Shown here: positions 8,504-16,286 of the stretch, piece after piece
Numbering within the stretch: position 1 is the stretch's first letter
How the letters are laid out: each line of letters begins with the position of its first letter
Assembly (NCBI GenBank): GCA_001275005.1
Contig: JWZX01001859.1
Location: 1-23,796, forward strand
DNA from: Chrysochromulina tobinii
Taxonomy: Eukaryota > Haptophyta > Prymnesiales > Chrysochromulinaceae
Length of the DNA stretch: 23,796 nt
Reading direction: 5' to 3'
Translations under genes and position numbers: made by a program
Notes under the pieces: generated by a model
The model's input: only the letters and a program-made list of their open reading frames with translations
Database searches by the model: none
What the model was told of the DNA's origin: nothing

Positions 8504-9391
8504 GCGTGGGCGTTCTTGAGGCTCCTCGTTACCGACCCAGGAGGTTTGGCATGTTAACACACTTCCAGAGATGATTTTTGTACTCAGTGGTGTGAAGTAT
8601 GCATGCGCCATGTGGAGGAGTCGGCGAGAGGGTGTGGTGGTGGGGACGGAGGTCGGAGCCTGCGGCTCCCTGTGGTGATCGCCGCGGATCCCGCGTGGAC
8701 TCAGGACGGTTCCCCGGTGAGCGGTGTGCGCATCCCACGCGGGGCGGCTGGGGCGCCTCGGGCCTGGGCCATGGCCGTCGCGGCTCTGCTCCGCCTCCGG
8801 CGTGGTCGGTTGCTGAGTTGGCGGGCCGGCCGACCGAACCTACGCCACTCCACCTTCCTCCACGCAATCCTCCATGAGGATTGACCGTGCCATTGTACGT
8901 ATCGCTATCGCGGTGAAAACCACGTCCAGATCGACGTCCCCGCCGCGGCCGCCGTGATGCGTGCGGCCGCCTACCGGGCGCGTGATCCGTGAACCGCCGT
9001 GCCGACCAGCGGCGACCACAACATGTAGAACATTTCGGATGTTCATGATTGATTCTAATGAACCGTCAACCGAACAGAAGAAGCAAGAACTACACGAGTA
9101 CTAACACGAGCCCGTCGCGCGCTTGAAACATGTAATACATCAGCATCGTCCATCGACCCACGAATGACAAACCGTCCCAAACGGCGCCCCACGGGCCACA
9201 GCCCTCCCTGGGGTGGGGCAAGCCTTCTCAGCATAGTCCTGTCACGCGAGACTGCTTTCGCGCCGACCGACACGGCGCTCCGAGCGACACGGGGTCCGAC
9301 CGACACGACGCTAGTCGACATGGCGCTCTCTTCTGCAACTGCATCGCTGTGCTGAGCGTCCGTGGGAATGGCCTTGCAGAGCCAGAGGACG
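8504..9391. other. Convergent intergenic region, no gene recognised
   Basis: This lies between the EF-hand gene and the 3' end of the minus-strand AMPK-beta-like gene, so both 3' untranslated regions fall here. Short forward and reverse open frames exist but have the composition of GC-rich noise. Near 9250-9330 a loose repeat of CGACCGACACG-type words occurs. Nothing else stands out. Confidence 0.5.
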
Positions 9392-12300
9392 TCACCTCAG
9401 CGAGCCGTGCGGTGGGGGGGATGGGGAGGCCATGACGGGACGCACGTGCTCGAGAGTGACGAGCTTCGTGCGGCACCGCATCGTGGTCCGGAGCACACAG
9501 GCCAGGGGCAGTGGCGGCGCGCGCTCGGGTGGAGGTGCCTCGCGCCTCCACCATCCGAATCCGCCGTCGTCGTTGCCTTGTTCGTCAAACAGGAGGACGC
9601 CGTCGGAACCTTCCATTCGAGTCACATCATCCTCAGTCTGCGCCACGGAGCCCATGACGCGTGCCTCCCCCTCGCCGTCGGCTTGGCTCTCAGCCGGCTG
9701 CGCGACCCAGCGCTCGGGACGACGCGCGTGCACGGGCGAGGGGAGTGGCTCGGCGATCAGCCAGCAGAGGTGCTCGAGTACGGCGTGCGACGGGCAAAAA
9801 GGGGAGTGCCGCCGCCTCCGCCCGCGTCCGCCGCGTCCGCCGCCGCCCTCGCCGCCGCGAGCTCGGCCGCCCCCAACGCCCTGGCCGCAGGGTCGACTAC
9901 GGGCGACGGCGGCGCGGGCGGTGCGATCGGCGGTGGACGTGCGATGCGATCCTGCACGGCGTGCGGCACAAGGGAGGCGAAGGCGGCCGCTGTTGATGAG
10001 CCCACGACGGCGCCCATTTGAGAGCCCCAGTGAGCGACCTGCGCGCCCCAATCTGCTTGCGAGGGCCCGGCTGCCGGTGCCGGGACCGGTGCCGCGCATG
10101 CCGGTGCCGGCGGCGCGAGCGGCGGGGTCGGCGGGGCGAGCGGTGGCGGCGGCGGCGGCGCGAGATGCAGCAGCGGCGGGCTCGGCATGGCATCGAGAAG
10201 CTGCGGCGGGGCGGCGGGCGGTTCAGTCGCGAAGAGCATCTCGACGAACTCGGACTCGACGATCTGCGAGTAGCCGCCCTCCTCCTCCTCCTCCTCCTCG
10301 CCTGCCGCGCCTCTCTCGTTCGCGCCCTGGTCCTCCTCGCGCTCATAGTCTTCCTGATCGACGACGGCGACCCAGTTGTTGGTCTGGCCGGACGCATCGA
10401 GGGCGATTGGCTGGTCGGGCGCGTGCCGCCAGCCGACCTGTGGGGAGAGGGAGAGGGCGCCGTGGTGAGCACTTGCATGCAAGGAGCCCCGTCGCCACGG
10501 GCGGGTGCCGCGGAGCAGCCGACCTCGCCATCCGCAAACTCAACCACGAACTTATAGGCATGCTCCCCTGGCGGTAGGTTGAGCACTGTCCACCACTCCT
10601 GCCGCGTCCCCGTCCGGCGGCGCATCGGTATGCGCTCGGACCATCGATTGAATGTGCCGCACAGGAATGCGGCGGTGCATGGCTCCGTCCACACGAAAGC
10701 AGTGGGCACGAGCGAAGGGGAGGCCTTCGGCGCCGTCACGGGCTTCGTCACGGGCTTTGTCACGGGCGCCGTCGCGGGCGCCGTCACGGGCGCCGTCGCG
10801 GACGCCGTCGCGGACGCCGTCGCGGGCGCAGGCTCCGATACCGTCGCGGCCATCGGCGCATCGACGACCAGCATGGTGGCTGGTGCCGCACCGAACGGGT
10901 CGGTGGCGCCATGTTCCGATCCGGACGGATCAGTGGCGGGGGAGAGAAGGTGGGCATCGGTCGAGGGCCCACGAGATCTATCGATGACGAGATCGGTCGA
11001 GGGCGCACGGCTCCGAGCGGAGATCGGAGATCGAGCGGAGATCGGAGATCTGTCGATGATGCACGGCTCTGCGAGGCCTGGGGCGACGAGAGCAGCCGAA
11101 CCGGCGGCGGCAGGGGCGGCCGGTGCAAATGCCAGGTGATCTCTCGTCCAGGTGATCTCTCGGTCCAGGTGAACTCGCGTCGCCGCCGTCGTCCCCGCCG
11201 CCGTGCCCGCGGCCGAAGCGGCCGCCGCCGTCAGCTGCGGGTATCTCTCCGTCAACTGCTCGCCTAATTTGGTCATGTTCGCCAGCATGCGCTCCCGAGT
11301 CATGCTAGCGCCGAAGAACATCAACTTCTTTTGATCTTCTGCCATGCCGCTGGGCGACGTGGGACGCCGTGGTGAGCACTTGCATGCAGGCGTTGCCTCA
11401 CCCATGCCGCTGGGCGACGGGGGACGGCCTGGTGAGTGCGAGGCGAGGGGCGACGGCAGGCCGCCCGGTGAGACTAATGACATCAGAGGGCTCGCCGCGC
11501 TGGAGGCCATAGTGGTGGTCTCCATCGCATCGACGACGACCACCGGCGTGGGCACGGCCGCCTCCGCCGCCATCTCGCCTTGGCTGCCAGCAGGCGCCGC
11601 CGAGCTCGTGCTCGCGCCGGCCGAGGGTGTCGAAGCCCACCAGCCGCCGAATCGCTCGAGCAAGTGAGGCAAGTGCGCCAGATGCGGCAGCGGCGCCGAT
11701 GGCGCGACGGCGGCGGCGGCGGCGGCGGCAGGCGCGGAGACGGCGGGCGCGAAGGCGGCGGCCTGGAAGATTGGATGGCCATGGATCACAGCGCCGCCAC
11801 CGCTTCCCATCCGATCAATCTGGCGTGACGAACACTCCTTGAGAAACTTGGGATCTGTGGCGCACGCGCGCGCGGTCGATGGCAGCGAGCGCGCGAAAGC
11901 CCGCTCTTCGAGCACCGCGCTCGTCGTCGGCACGCGGATACGCTCAATCAAGTCCCAGAACTCCCCAGCGGAGGAGATTTTCTTCGGTAAAAGAGACGCA
12001 CCACCATTCGTCCCAAGCGAGCGGGAGAGCTGGTCGGGTTGGCACAGCTCGGAGTAGTCGCTGTCCTCGTCCATGCGCGAGAGCTCGAGATGGCTCATGC
12101 ACGAGAGCAGCTGATGAGGAAGGGCCCCCCGCCCGGCAAGCTGGTGCGAGCAATCTTGCTCGTCACGCCCCCGGAAGAGTGGAGAGACGGAGGCCGAGCA
12201 CGGCTTTCGGCGCACACGCGCATGGATCTCGCACTCTGACGAGCTGCGACTCAGCGTCTTGCGCACACGCCCCGAGTGGCTGGGGGACAAGGAACGTTGT

Positions 12301-12440
12301 CGCATCAATCCATCGATGAATTGATTCCTTTGTTGACTCGGAAGATTGTGAAAAGTGCGCATCTTTTCGAAGGATTCTCCCAGCGGTCTGCTGCTGGCGC
12401 CGTCAATACTTCGGAGACTTTTCATCCGGTCGACGTCCAT
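9392..12440 (-). CDS. AMPK/SnRK1 beta-subunit-like protein with CBM48 glycogen-binding domain (multi-exon)
   Basis: Likely regulatory scaffold of an AMP-activated/SnRK1 kinase. A long N-terminal disordered region (Ser, Ala, Pro-rich; coding from 12440) precedes a CBM48 domain: FVWTEPCTAAFLCGTFNRWS, then LPPGEHAYKFVVE, then across an intron VGWRHAPDQP and NNWVAVVD. This matches the AMPK-beta order of strand, W.....Y.F, WRH.PD.P and N. Downstream, YSQIVESEFVEMLFATEPPA and APPQLL resemble the start of the ASC domain. In another frame, HAVLEHLCW and VLRTTMRCRTKLVTLEHVRP resemble its HVMLNHLY and THRYK.KYVT parts. Proposed exons are 12440-11402, 11338-10524 and 10437 to about 10200, with a last part ending at 9392. 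The intron joining the last two parts is unresolved. The introns at 11339-11401 and 10438-10523 share an introner-like core. The CBM48 call is strong; the beta-subunit identity is good; the 3' structure is uncertain. Confidence 0.65.
10438..10523 (-). mobile_element. Introner-like intron, copy A
   Basis: An 86-nt GT-AG intron on the minus strand that interrupts the CBM48 domain between FVVEFADGE and VGWRHAPDQP. The intron begins GTCGGCTG and the following exon begins GTCGGCTG again; with the preceding AG the duplication is 10 nt. It contains the 24-nt core at 10458-10481 (TGCATGCAAGTGC then TCACCACGGCG on the minus strand), with the perfect palindrome CTTGCATGCAAG. The same core is in copies B and C. 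Confidence 0.7.
10729..10832 (-). repeat. 12-bp coding tandem repeat in AMPK-beta-like gene
   Basis: Degenerate 12-bp units (GGCGCCGTCACG type on the plus strand) repeat about eight times in frame, encoding an (A/K)(P/S)(V/A)T-like run just before the CBM48 domain. It is probably a flexible linker that can vary in length. Confidence 0.75.
11339..11401 (-). mobile_element. Introner-like intron, copy B
   Basis: A 63-nt GT-AG intron (donor GTGAGG, acceptor GCATGGCAG). Its length is a multiple of three and it has no stop, so retention would add 21 residues. The last 25 nt of the upstream exon (ending CAGCGGCATGG at 11402) recur with one mismatch at the 3' end of the intron (ending 11342), an offset of 60 nt. 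Between the duplicates lies the 24-nt core, identical to copy A, at 11365-11388. Confidence 0.65.
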
Positions 12441-12782
12441 GGCGACCCGCCTGCAACGAGGTGTGTGCCGTTTTTACTATTTTCGCACACACATCAAGTG
12501 ACACCACCTGGATCCCTGTGGTGCGTCCAAGCTCCAACTTTTGTCCTGCCCCATCTCGGCGCATCAGTGGCATGCACACACTCGCATGTGCGTCAGGTTC
12601 GCACGTACTCGTATGCGTTACGCCATCTCGTGCCGCTCCCAAGTGGCGTGGCGTGTCATGATGTCAAAGCTTCAGTCAAAGCTCCCTCCCACACCGCCGG
12701 TCATTGGCCACTGGAACGGCAAGTCGACACCTCAACGCTCCGTCCTGGCGTGCAAACGGGCAAGAAGGCATCAGTCGACACC
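12441..12782. other. Spacer between two minus-strand genes
   Basis: These 342 nt lie between the AMPK-beta-like start and the stop of the eIF4E-binding-type gene. It should hold the 3' end of one and the promoter of the other. The only structure seen is the direct repeat listed at 12722-12788; I see no TATA box. Confidence 0.5.
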
Positions 12783-12788
12783 TCAACG
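12722..12788 (-). repeat. 16-bp direct repeat, 51 nt apart, spanning a stop codon
   Basis: AGTCGACACCTCAACG occurs at 12722-12737 and again at 12773-12788. The second copy includes the stop codon of the upstream minus-strand gene (12785-12783). The arrangement of two direct repeats around a short unique segment resembles the introner-like copies, and the offset equals that of copy C, but the shared core is absent. Confidence 0.7.
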
Positions 12789-15700
12789 GTCGAGGTGCCA
12801 TTTAGCGGTCTGCTGGGCCAGCTGGGCAAGGAAATCACCCTCGCTTGCGCCTGCGCTCGCCCACTCTGGCTGCACGCTACTCCAGGAGGGCTGCGCGCTC
12901 GGAACGGCACGGCGGGCCGGGACCGGCTGCACTGGCTCGGGTACCGGCCGCTGTGCGGCGGCCGGCGTGCCGAGGCCCCATCTTCGCGAGAACATCTCCG
13001 CCGAGCTGAGCGCCGGTGGCTGTGCCACCGATGGGGTGGCTGACGCCCAGGGAGAGCCGAGGGAGGCCAGGGGAGGCGACGGCGCCAACATCAGGTTCGG
13101 CGCCGTGGTGGGCACTTGCATGCAGGGAGCCGGCGGCACCGTCAGCTTCGGCATCGGGGGGGGCGCTTGTGCACGCGCCGCCATCATCTCCCTGACAGTC
13201 CTCACTGGCTGTGCTGGCATCCCGGGCACCGACATGGGGGGCATGGCCGGTGCTGCAGCCGCGCCTGCTGCAGAGAGGCCACCCACCCCGAGCAACCCGA
13301 GCAGATGACGAGACGCCGCGTTGCTGCCGCCAACGGTCCCCTCGGGGGTCGGTGCTGTTGGCGCGGCCGTCGGGGGCAGCAGCGCGACATCGACAGGCTG
13401 CGGCGGCGCCGGCAGCGCCGCTACCACGCCGCCCGCTGGTGTCGCGGCCGCCTGCCACTCATCGAGCCCTCCGAAGTAGAGTTCGAACTCGGAGCGCGTG
13501 TAGTGCTGCCCATCCGGGGCCATCCGACGCTCGAGACCCAGGCGTGGTTGGGCGGCGGCTGGGCGTGCCTTTGGGGGGGGCGCATGATGTAAGATCTCGC
13601 CCTGAGGCGCGCCTCGGGCGTGTGAACTGATCCCTAGTGGCGTGTGAACGGATGCGAACTCTGAGCTGATGCCATGTGAACGGATGCCCAGAACCCCCAG
13701 GAGGTGCTGCGACGCGGCTGAGGCGGCTAAGGCGGCTGAGGCGGCTAAGGCGGCTGACGCGGCTGAGGCGGCTGAGGCGGCTGAGGCGGCGGCACTCATC
13801 GTCGGCGGCAGGGCCGCCGCCGAGGCAGCAGCGCCCGCGGCAGCCGTCGTGACTCCGAGCATGCTCATGAGGTGCTGTGACGAAGCAGACGAAGCTGACG
13901 AAGCAGTGGCTACCGGCAGCGCGTACGGCGGCGGCGGCGGCCCCTGCGCGGGCGGTGGCGCGACGGGCGGAGCGGCCGTTACGGAACGCGCCGACAGGTA
14001 CGCGGGGTTCCACACAAAGCCCGCGGCTGGAGCGGGAGCGGGCGCGGGAGCGGGCGCGGGAACCCTTTGGGCGGCCGCCGCTGCGCCGGCAGGCTGTGGG
14101 GCAGTGCGAGCAGCGGCGGCGGCGGCGGCGGGCGACGGCTGCACTGAGGGCAGCCTCTCATTCGAGGGTTTCGTCAACGGCTTCGTCGGTGCGGGCGACT
14201 GCGCTGCCGCTGGCGCGGGTACCATCCCAGCGGCCTCTTGCGCGCCGCCGTCCGTGCCATTGCGCGCGGCAGCGCGTGCTTCTCTTTGAGCATCTTTTGA
14301 GATCTTGTCTCTGGCCCCCTTCTCGGCAGTGTGTCCGTCCTCGACGATGACGTCACCGTACAACTCCAAGAGCTCCGGTGGGCACGCGGAGCACCCTGTG
14401 GAATGCTGCAGCTGCAGCAGCTCAGCCTTCGAGTACACGTGGCGCTTGGGTGGCCGTGCCGCCGCCGCTGCCGCTGCTTCAGCCGCAGCCGCAGCCTCGG
14501 CCGCCGCGGCCGCCGCGGCCGCCACGGCCGCCTCGGCCGCCTCGGCCGCCTCAGTGGCCTCCCAATCGTCTGGCACGCTGCCCGATGCGGCGCCCGCAGC
14601 TGAGCTGGCTGAGACGCGTTCAACGGCGAGGCCGGCGCGCTCGAGGCTCGCCGTCAGCCCGTCCAGATCCATCTCACTCCCTTGCATCTGCTTGAAGAGC
14701 ATCGAGAGCAGCGCAGTCAAGTCACCGCCGCCCGGTGCAGCGCCCACCTCGAGCACCTCGAGGCCCTCCTCTTCATCGTCCACCGCCGCCCCACCCACCG
14801 CCGCCGCCGCCGCCGCCGCCGCGCCCGCGTCCTCGTCCTCGTCCTCGTCGGCGAGTTGTTCTGGAGAGAGGAAGTGTAACCGCACGCACACCGTGCCCGC
14901 TGAGCGAGGCTGGATCACGAGACGCGTCGTCACGGGCGGTGCGTCGGGCAGCAGTGAAGGATCCGCAGGGTGCGACGCGAGGTAGTCCCCCGCCAGTAAC
15001 TGCGCCCGCAAAGTCCGCAACAGGTCGTACAAGTCCTCCGATGCTCCGGTGGCGGCGGGCGGCGCTTGGGACGGCGCTTGCATGCGGACGTCCTCAGATG
15101 CTCCGGTGGCGGCGGGCGGCGCTTGGGACGGCGCTTGCATGCGGGTGCCGAAGGAGAGGGCAGTGTACAGGCTGAACGCACTCGTTGGCACGATGTTCAG
15201 TCGAACATCGAGCGAGCTGGGCGACGGCGGCGCTCGGGCCCGGGCAGCTGGCGGCGGCGCTCGGGCAGCAGACGGCGCCTTAGGCGCTTGGGACGGCGCT
15301 TGGGGCGCTTGGGACGGCGCTTGGGGCGCTTGGGACGGCGCTTGGGGCGCTTGGGGCGCTTGGGGCGCCGGAGGGGTGGAGACCGCCTGCGCTTGTGCCG
15401 CCGCGGGTGATGCCACTGGGGTTGGCGCCTGCGACGAGGACGCCGATACCCCCGCCACCTTAGCGTGCATCAGGGCCTCGATCAGAGCGTCCTCACGAGA
15501 TGCATCATCGTCCACCTCCATCATCCCATCGTAGGGCGTCGTCATCCCGAGCGCGACCAGATCTGGGCTGAAGCTTAGCGTCAGGCGCACGGCGTGAGCA
15601 CTCGCCGGGCGCAACCTAACGTTCGCCAGGAGCGGTGGCAGCTGAAAGCCAGGAAAGGCATGTGAGAGCATGTTCACGATCTCGGCGGTGGTGCCTATCT

Positions 15701-16004
15701 CAAAGGTTGGCGGTGGCTCGGCCGTGGCGTGCGGCGACTCCGGTGTCTCTGCCGCCTTTGCCTCCGCTCCGGTGGCTTCGGCCTCGGCCTCCGCGGTATC
15801 GGCCGCAATTAGCCCGGCGGCGAGCGCCGACGCGAGGCCGTGGAGCTCATCTGGTGCCAAGGGCACTACAGGAGGTGCCGGCGGTGGCGCCATTGGCCCA
15901 CCACGGCCACCGCCCAATGCCATCGACGGCGCAGGCAAGGATCCGGGCTCAGGCGGTGCTGGGAGCGAGCCGACAAGGGAGCTGAGCTTCGGCATGATGC
16001 TCAC
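12783..16004 (-). CDS. Long low-complexity protein with canonical eIF4E-binding-type motif
   Basis: A 1073-residue, mostly disordered protein (Ala, Pro, Gln-rich) with no assignable enzyme domain. RHVYSKAELLQL has the eIF4E-binding pattern Y-x4-L-hydrophobic (Y524 to L530), as in eIF4G and 4E-T, so a translation or mRNA-granule role is plausible but not proven. Three short leucine-rich motifs recur: SQHLMSMLGV (H711), SQHLLGVLGI (H767) and SRHLLGLLGV (H900). The N-terminal third holds three related beta-rich segments near 126-149 (VRLRPASAHAVRLTLSF), 265-287 (VRLNIVPTSAFSLYTALSF) and 358-385 (RLVIQPRSAGTVCVRLHF). A separate element, DGQHYTRSEFELYFGG followed by LDEW (831-850), looks conserved, but I cannot name it. 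One frame is open throughout with a clear end, ...KWHLDR and TGA. Several tandem repeats are coding. An introner-like core copy lies at 13089-13152, apparently retained in frame. The neighbours upstream and downstream are on the same strand. Confidence 0.7.
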   Translation of the reverse strand: MSIMPKLSSLVGSLPAPPEPGSLPAPSMALGGGRGGPMAPPPAPPVVPLAPDELHGLASALAAGLIAADTAEAEAEATGAEAKAAETPESPHATAEPPPTFEIGTTAEIVNMLSHAFPGFQLPPLLANVRLRPASAHAVRLTLSFSPDLVALGMTTPYDGMMEVDDDASREDALIEALMHAKVAGVSASSSQAPTPVASPAAAQAQAVSTPPAPQAPQAPQAPSQAPQAPSQAPQAPSQAPKAPSAARAPPPAARARAPPSPSSLDVRLNIVPTSAFSLYTALSFGTRMQAPSQAPPAATGASEDVRMQAPSQAPPAATGASEDLYDLLRTLRAQLLAGDYLASHPADPSLLPDAPPVTTRLVIQPRSAGTVCVRLHFLSPEQLADEDEDEDAGAAAAAAAAVGGAAVDDEEEGLEVLEVGAAPGGGDLTALLSMLFKQMQGSEMDLDGLTASLERAGLAVERVSASSAAGAASGSVPDDWEATEAAEAAEAAVAAAAAAAAEAAAAAEAAAAAAARPPKRHVYSKAELLQLQHSTGCSACPPELLELYGDVIVEDGHTAEKGARDKISKDAQREARAAARNGTDGGAQEAAGMVPAPAAAQSPAPTKPLTKPSNERLPSVQPSPAAAAAAARTAPQPAGAAAAAQRVPAPAPAPAPAPAAGFVWNPAYLSARSVTAAPPVAPPPAQGPPPPPYALPVATASSASSASSQHLMSMLGVTTAAAGAAASAAALPPTMSAAASAASAASAASAALAASAALAASAASQHLLGVLGIRSHGISSEFASVHTPLGISSHARGAPQGEILHHAPPPKARPAAAQPRLGLERRMAPDGQHYTRSEFELYFGGLDEWQAAATPAGGVVAALPAPPQPVDVALLPPTAAPTAPTPEGTVGGSNAASRHLLGLLGVGGLSAAGAAAAPAMPPMSVPGMPAQPVRTVREMMAARAQAPPPMPKLTVPPAPCMQVPTTAPNLMLAPSPPLASLGSPWASATPSVAQPPALSSAEMFSRRWGLGTPAAAQRPVPEPVQPVPARRAVPSAQPSWSSVQPEWASAGASEGDFLAQLAQQTAKWHLDR
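13089..13152 (-). mobile_element. Introner-like insertion, copy C (in-frame)
   Basis: The core at 13101-13124 matches copies A and B with one mismatch, and the match to copy A extends to 33 nt with two mismatches. It is flanked by a 13-nt direct repeat (minus strand GCCGAAGCTGACG and GCCGAACCTGATG), offset 51 nt. No acceptor AG lies near the expected end, and 51 is a multiple of three, so this copy seems to be translated as 17 residues rather than spliced. Confidence 0.55.
13714..13794 (-). repeat. 9-bp coding tandem repeat (Ala-Ala-Ser)
   Basis: About nine 9-bp units of GCGGCTGAG or GCGGCTAAG type (plus strand) encode an (A/L)AS run in the minus-strand protein, between two of its leucine-rich motifs. 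Confidence 0.85.
15034..15147 (-). repeat. 57-bp coding tandem duplication
   Basis: Two copies of a 57-bp unit, nearly identical, encode 19-residue blocks containing RMQAPSQAPPAATGASED. The period is a multiple of three and the frame is kept. It splits the second and third of the beta-rich segments of the protein. Confidence 0.85.
15283..15367 (-). repeat. 21-bp coding tandem repeat (SQAPQAP)
   Basis: About four 21-bp units start at 15283 and 15304 and continue in register, encoding SQAPQAP heptapeptides. The same words (GGCGCTTGGGACGGCGCTTG) occur in the 57-bp duplication nearby, so the two arrays probably share an origin. Confidence 0.85.
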
Positions 16005-16286
16005 AGCGTCCTGAAGCCTCGCCCGACTCTCTAGTGGCTTGGCTCGATCAGGGCGCGTGAGTCCCGTGTCCCGTGCGTTCGACGAGATCCGCGGAATTTT
16101 TTGGTCGAGTTAGGAGATCTCGGAGGACGGAGCTCATTCACAACATACCATGAACAGTCTTCGACCTGCTCGTTCACTTCAAAATCCGCCTCGCCGCTCA
16201 GGGTGCCGGTTCACATCCACATCACACGCTCTTCGGAAGAGGGTACCCGGAAGAGGGGGCGCGTGAGCATCACTGCGTGCGCCAGC

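Noticed and set aside
12276-13308. Plus-strand frames of about 255 residues overlapping the two minus-strand genes
   Set aside because: Composition is that of antisense reading through GC-rich coding sequence; the minus-strand frames carry the recognisable motifs.
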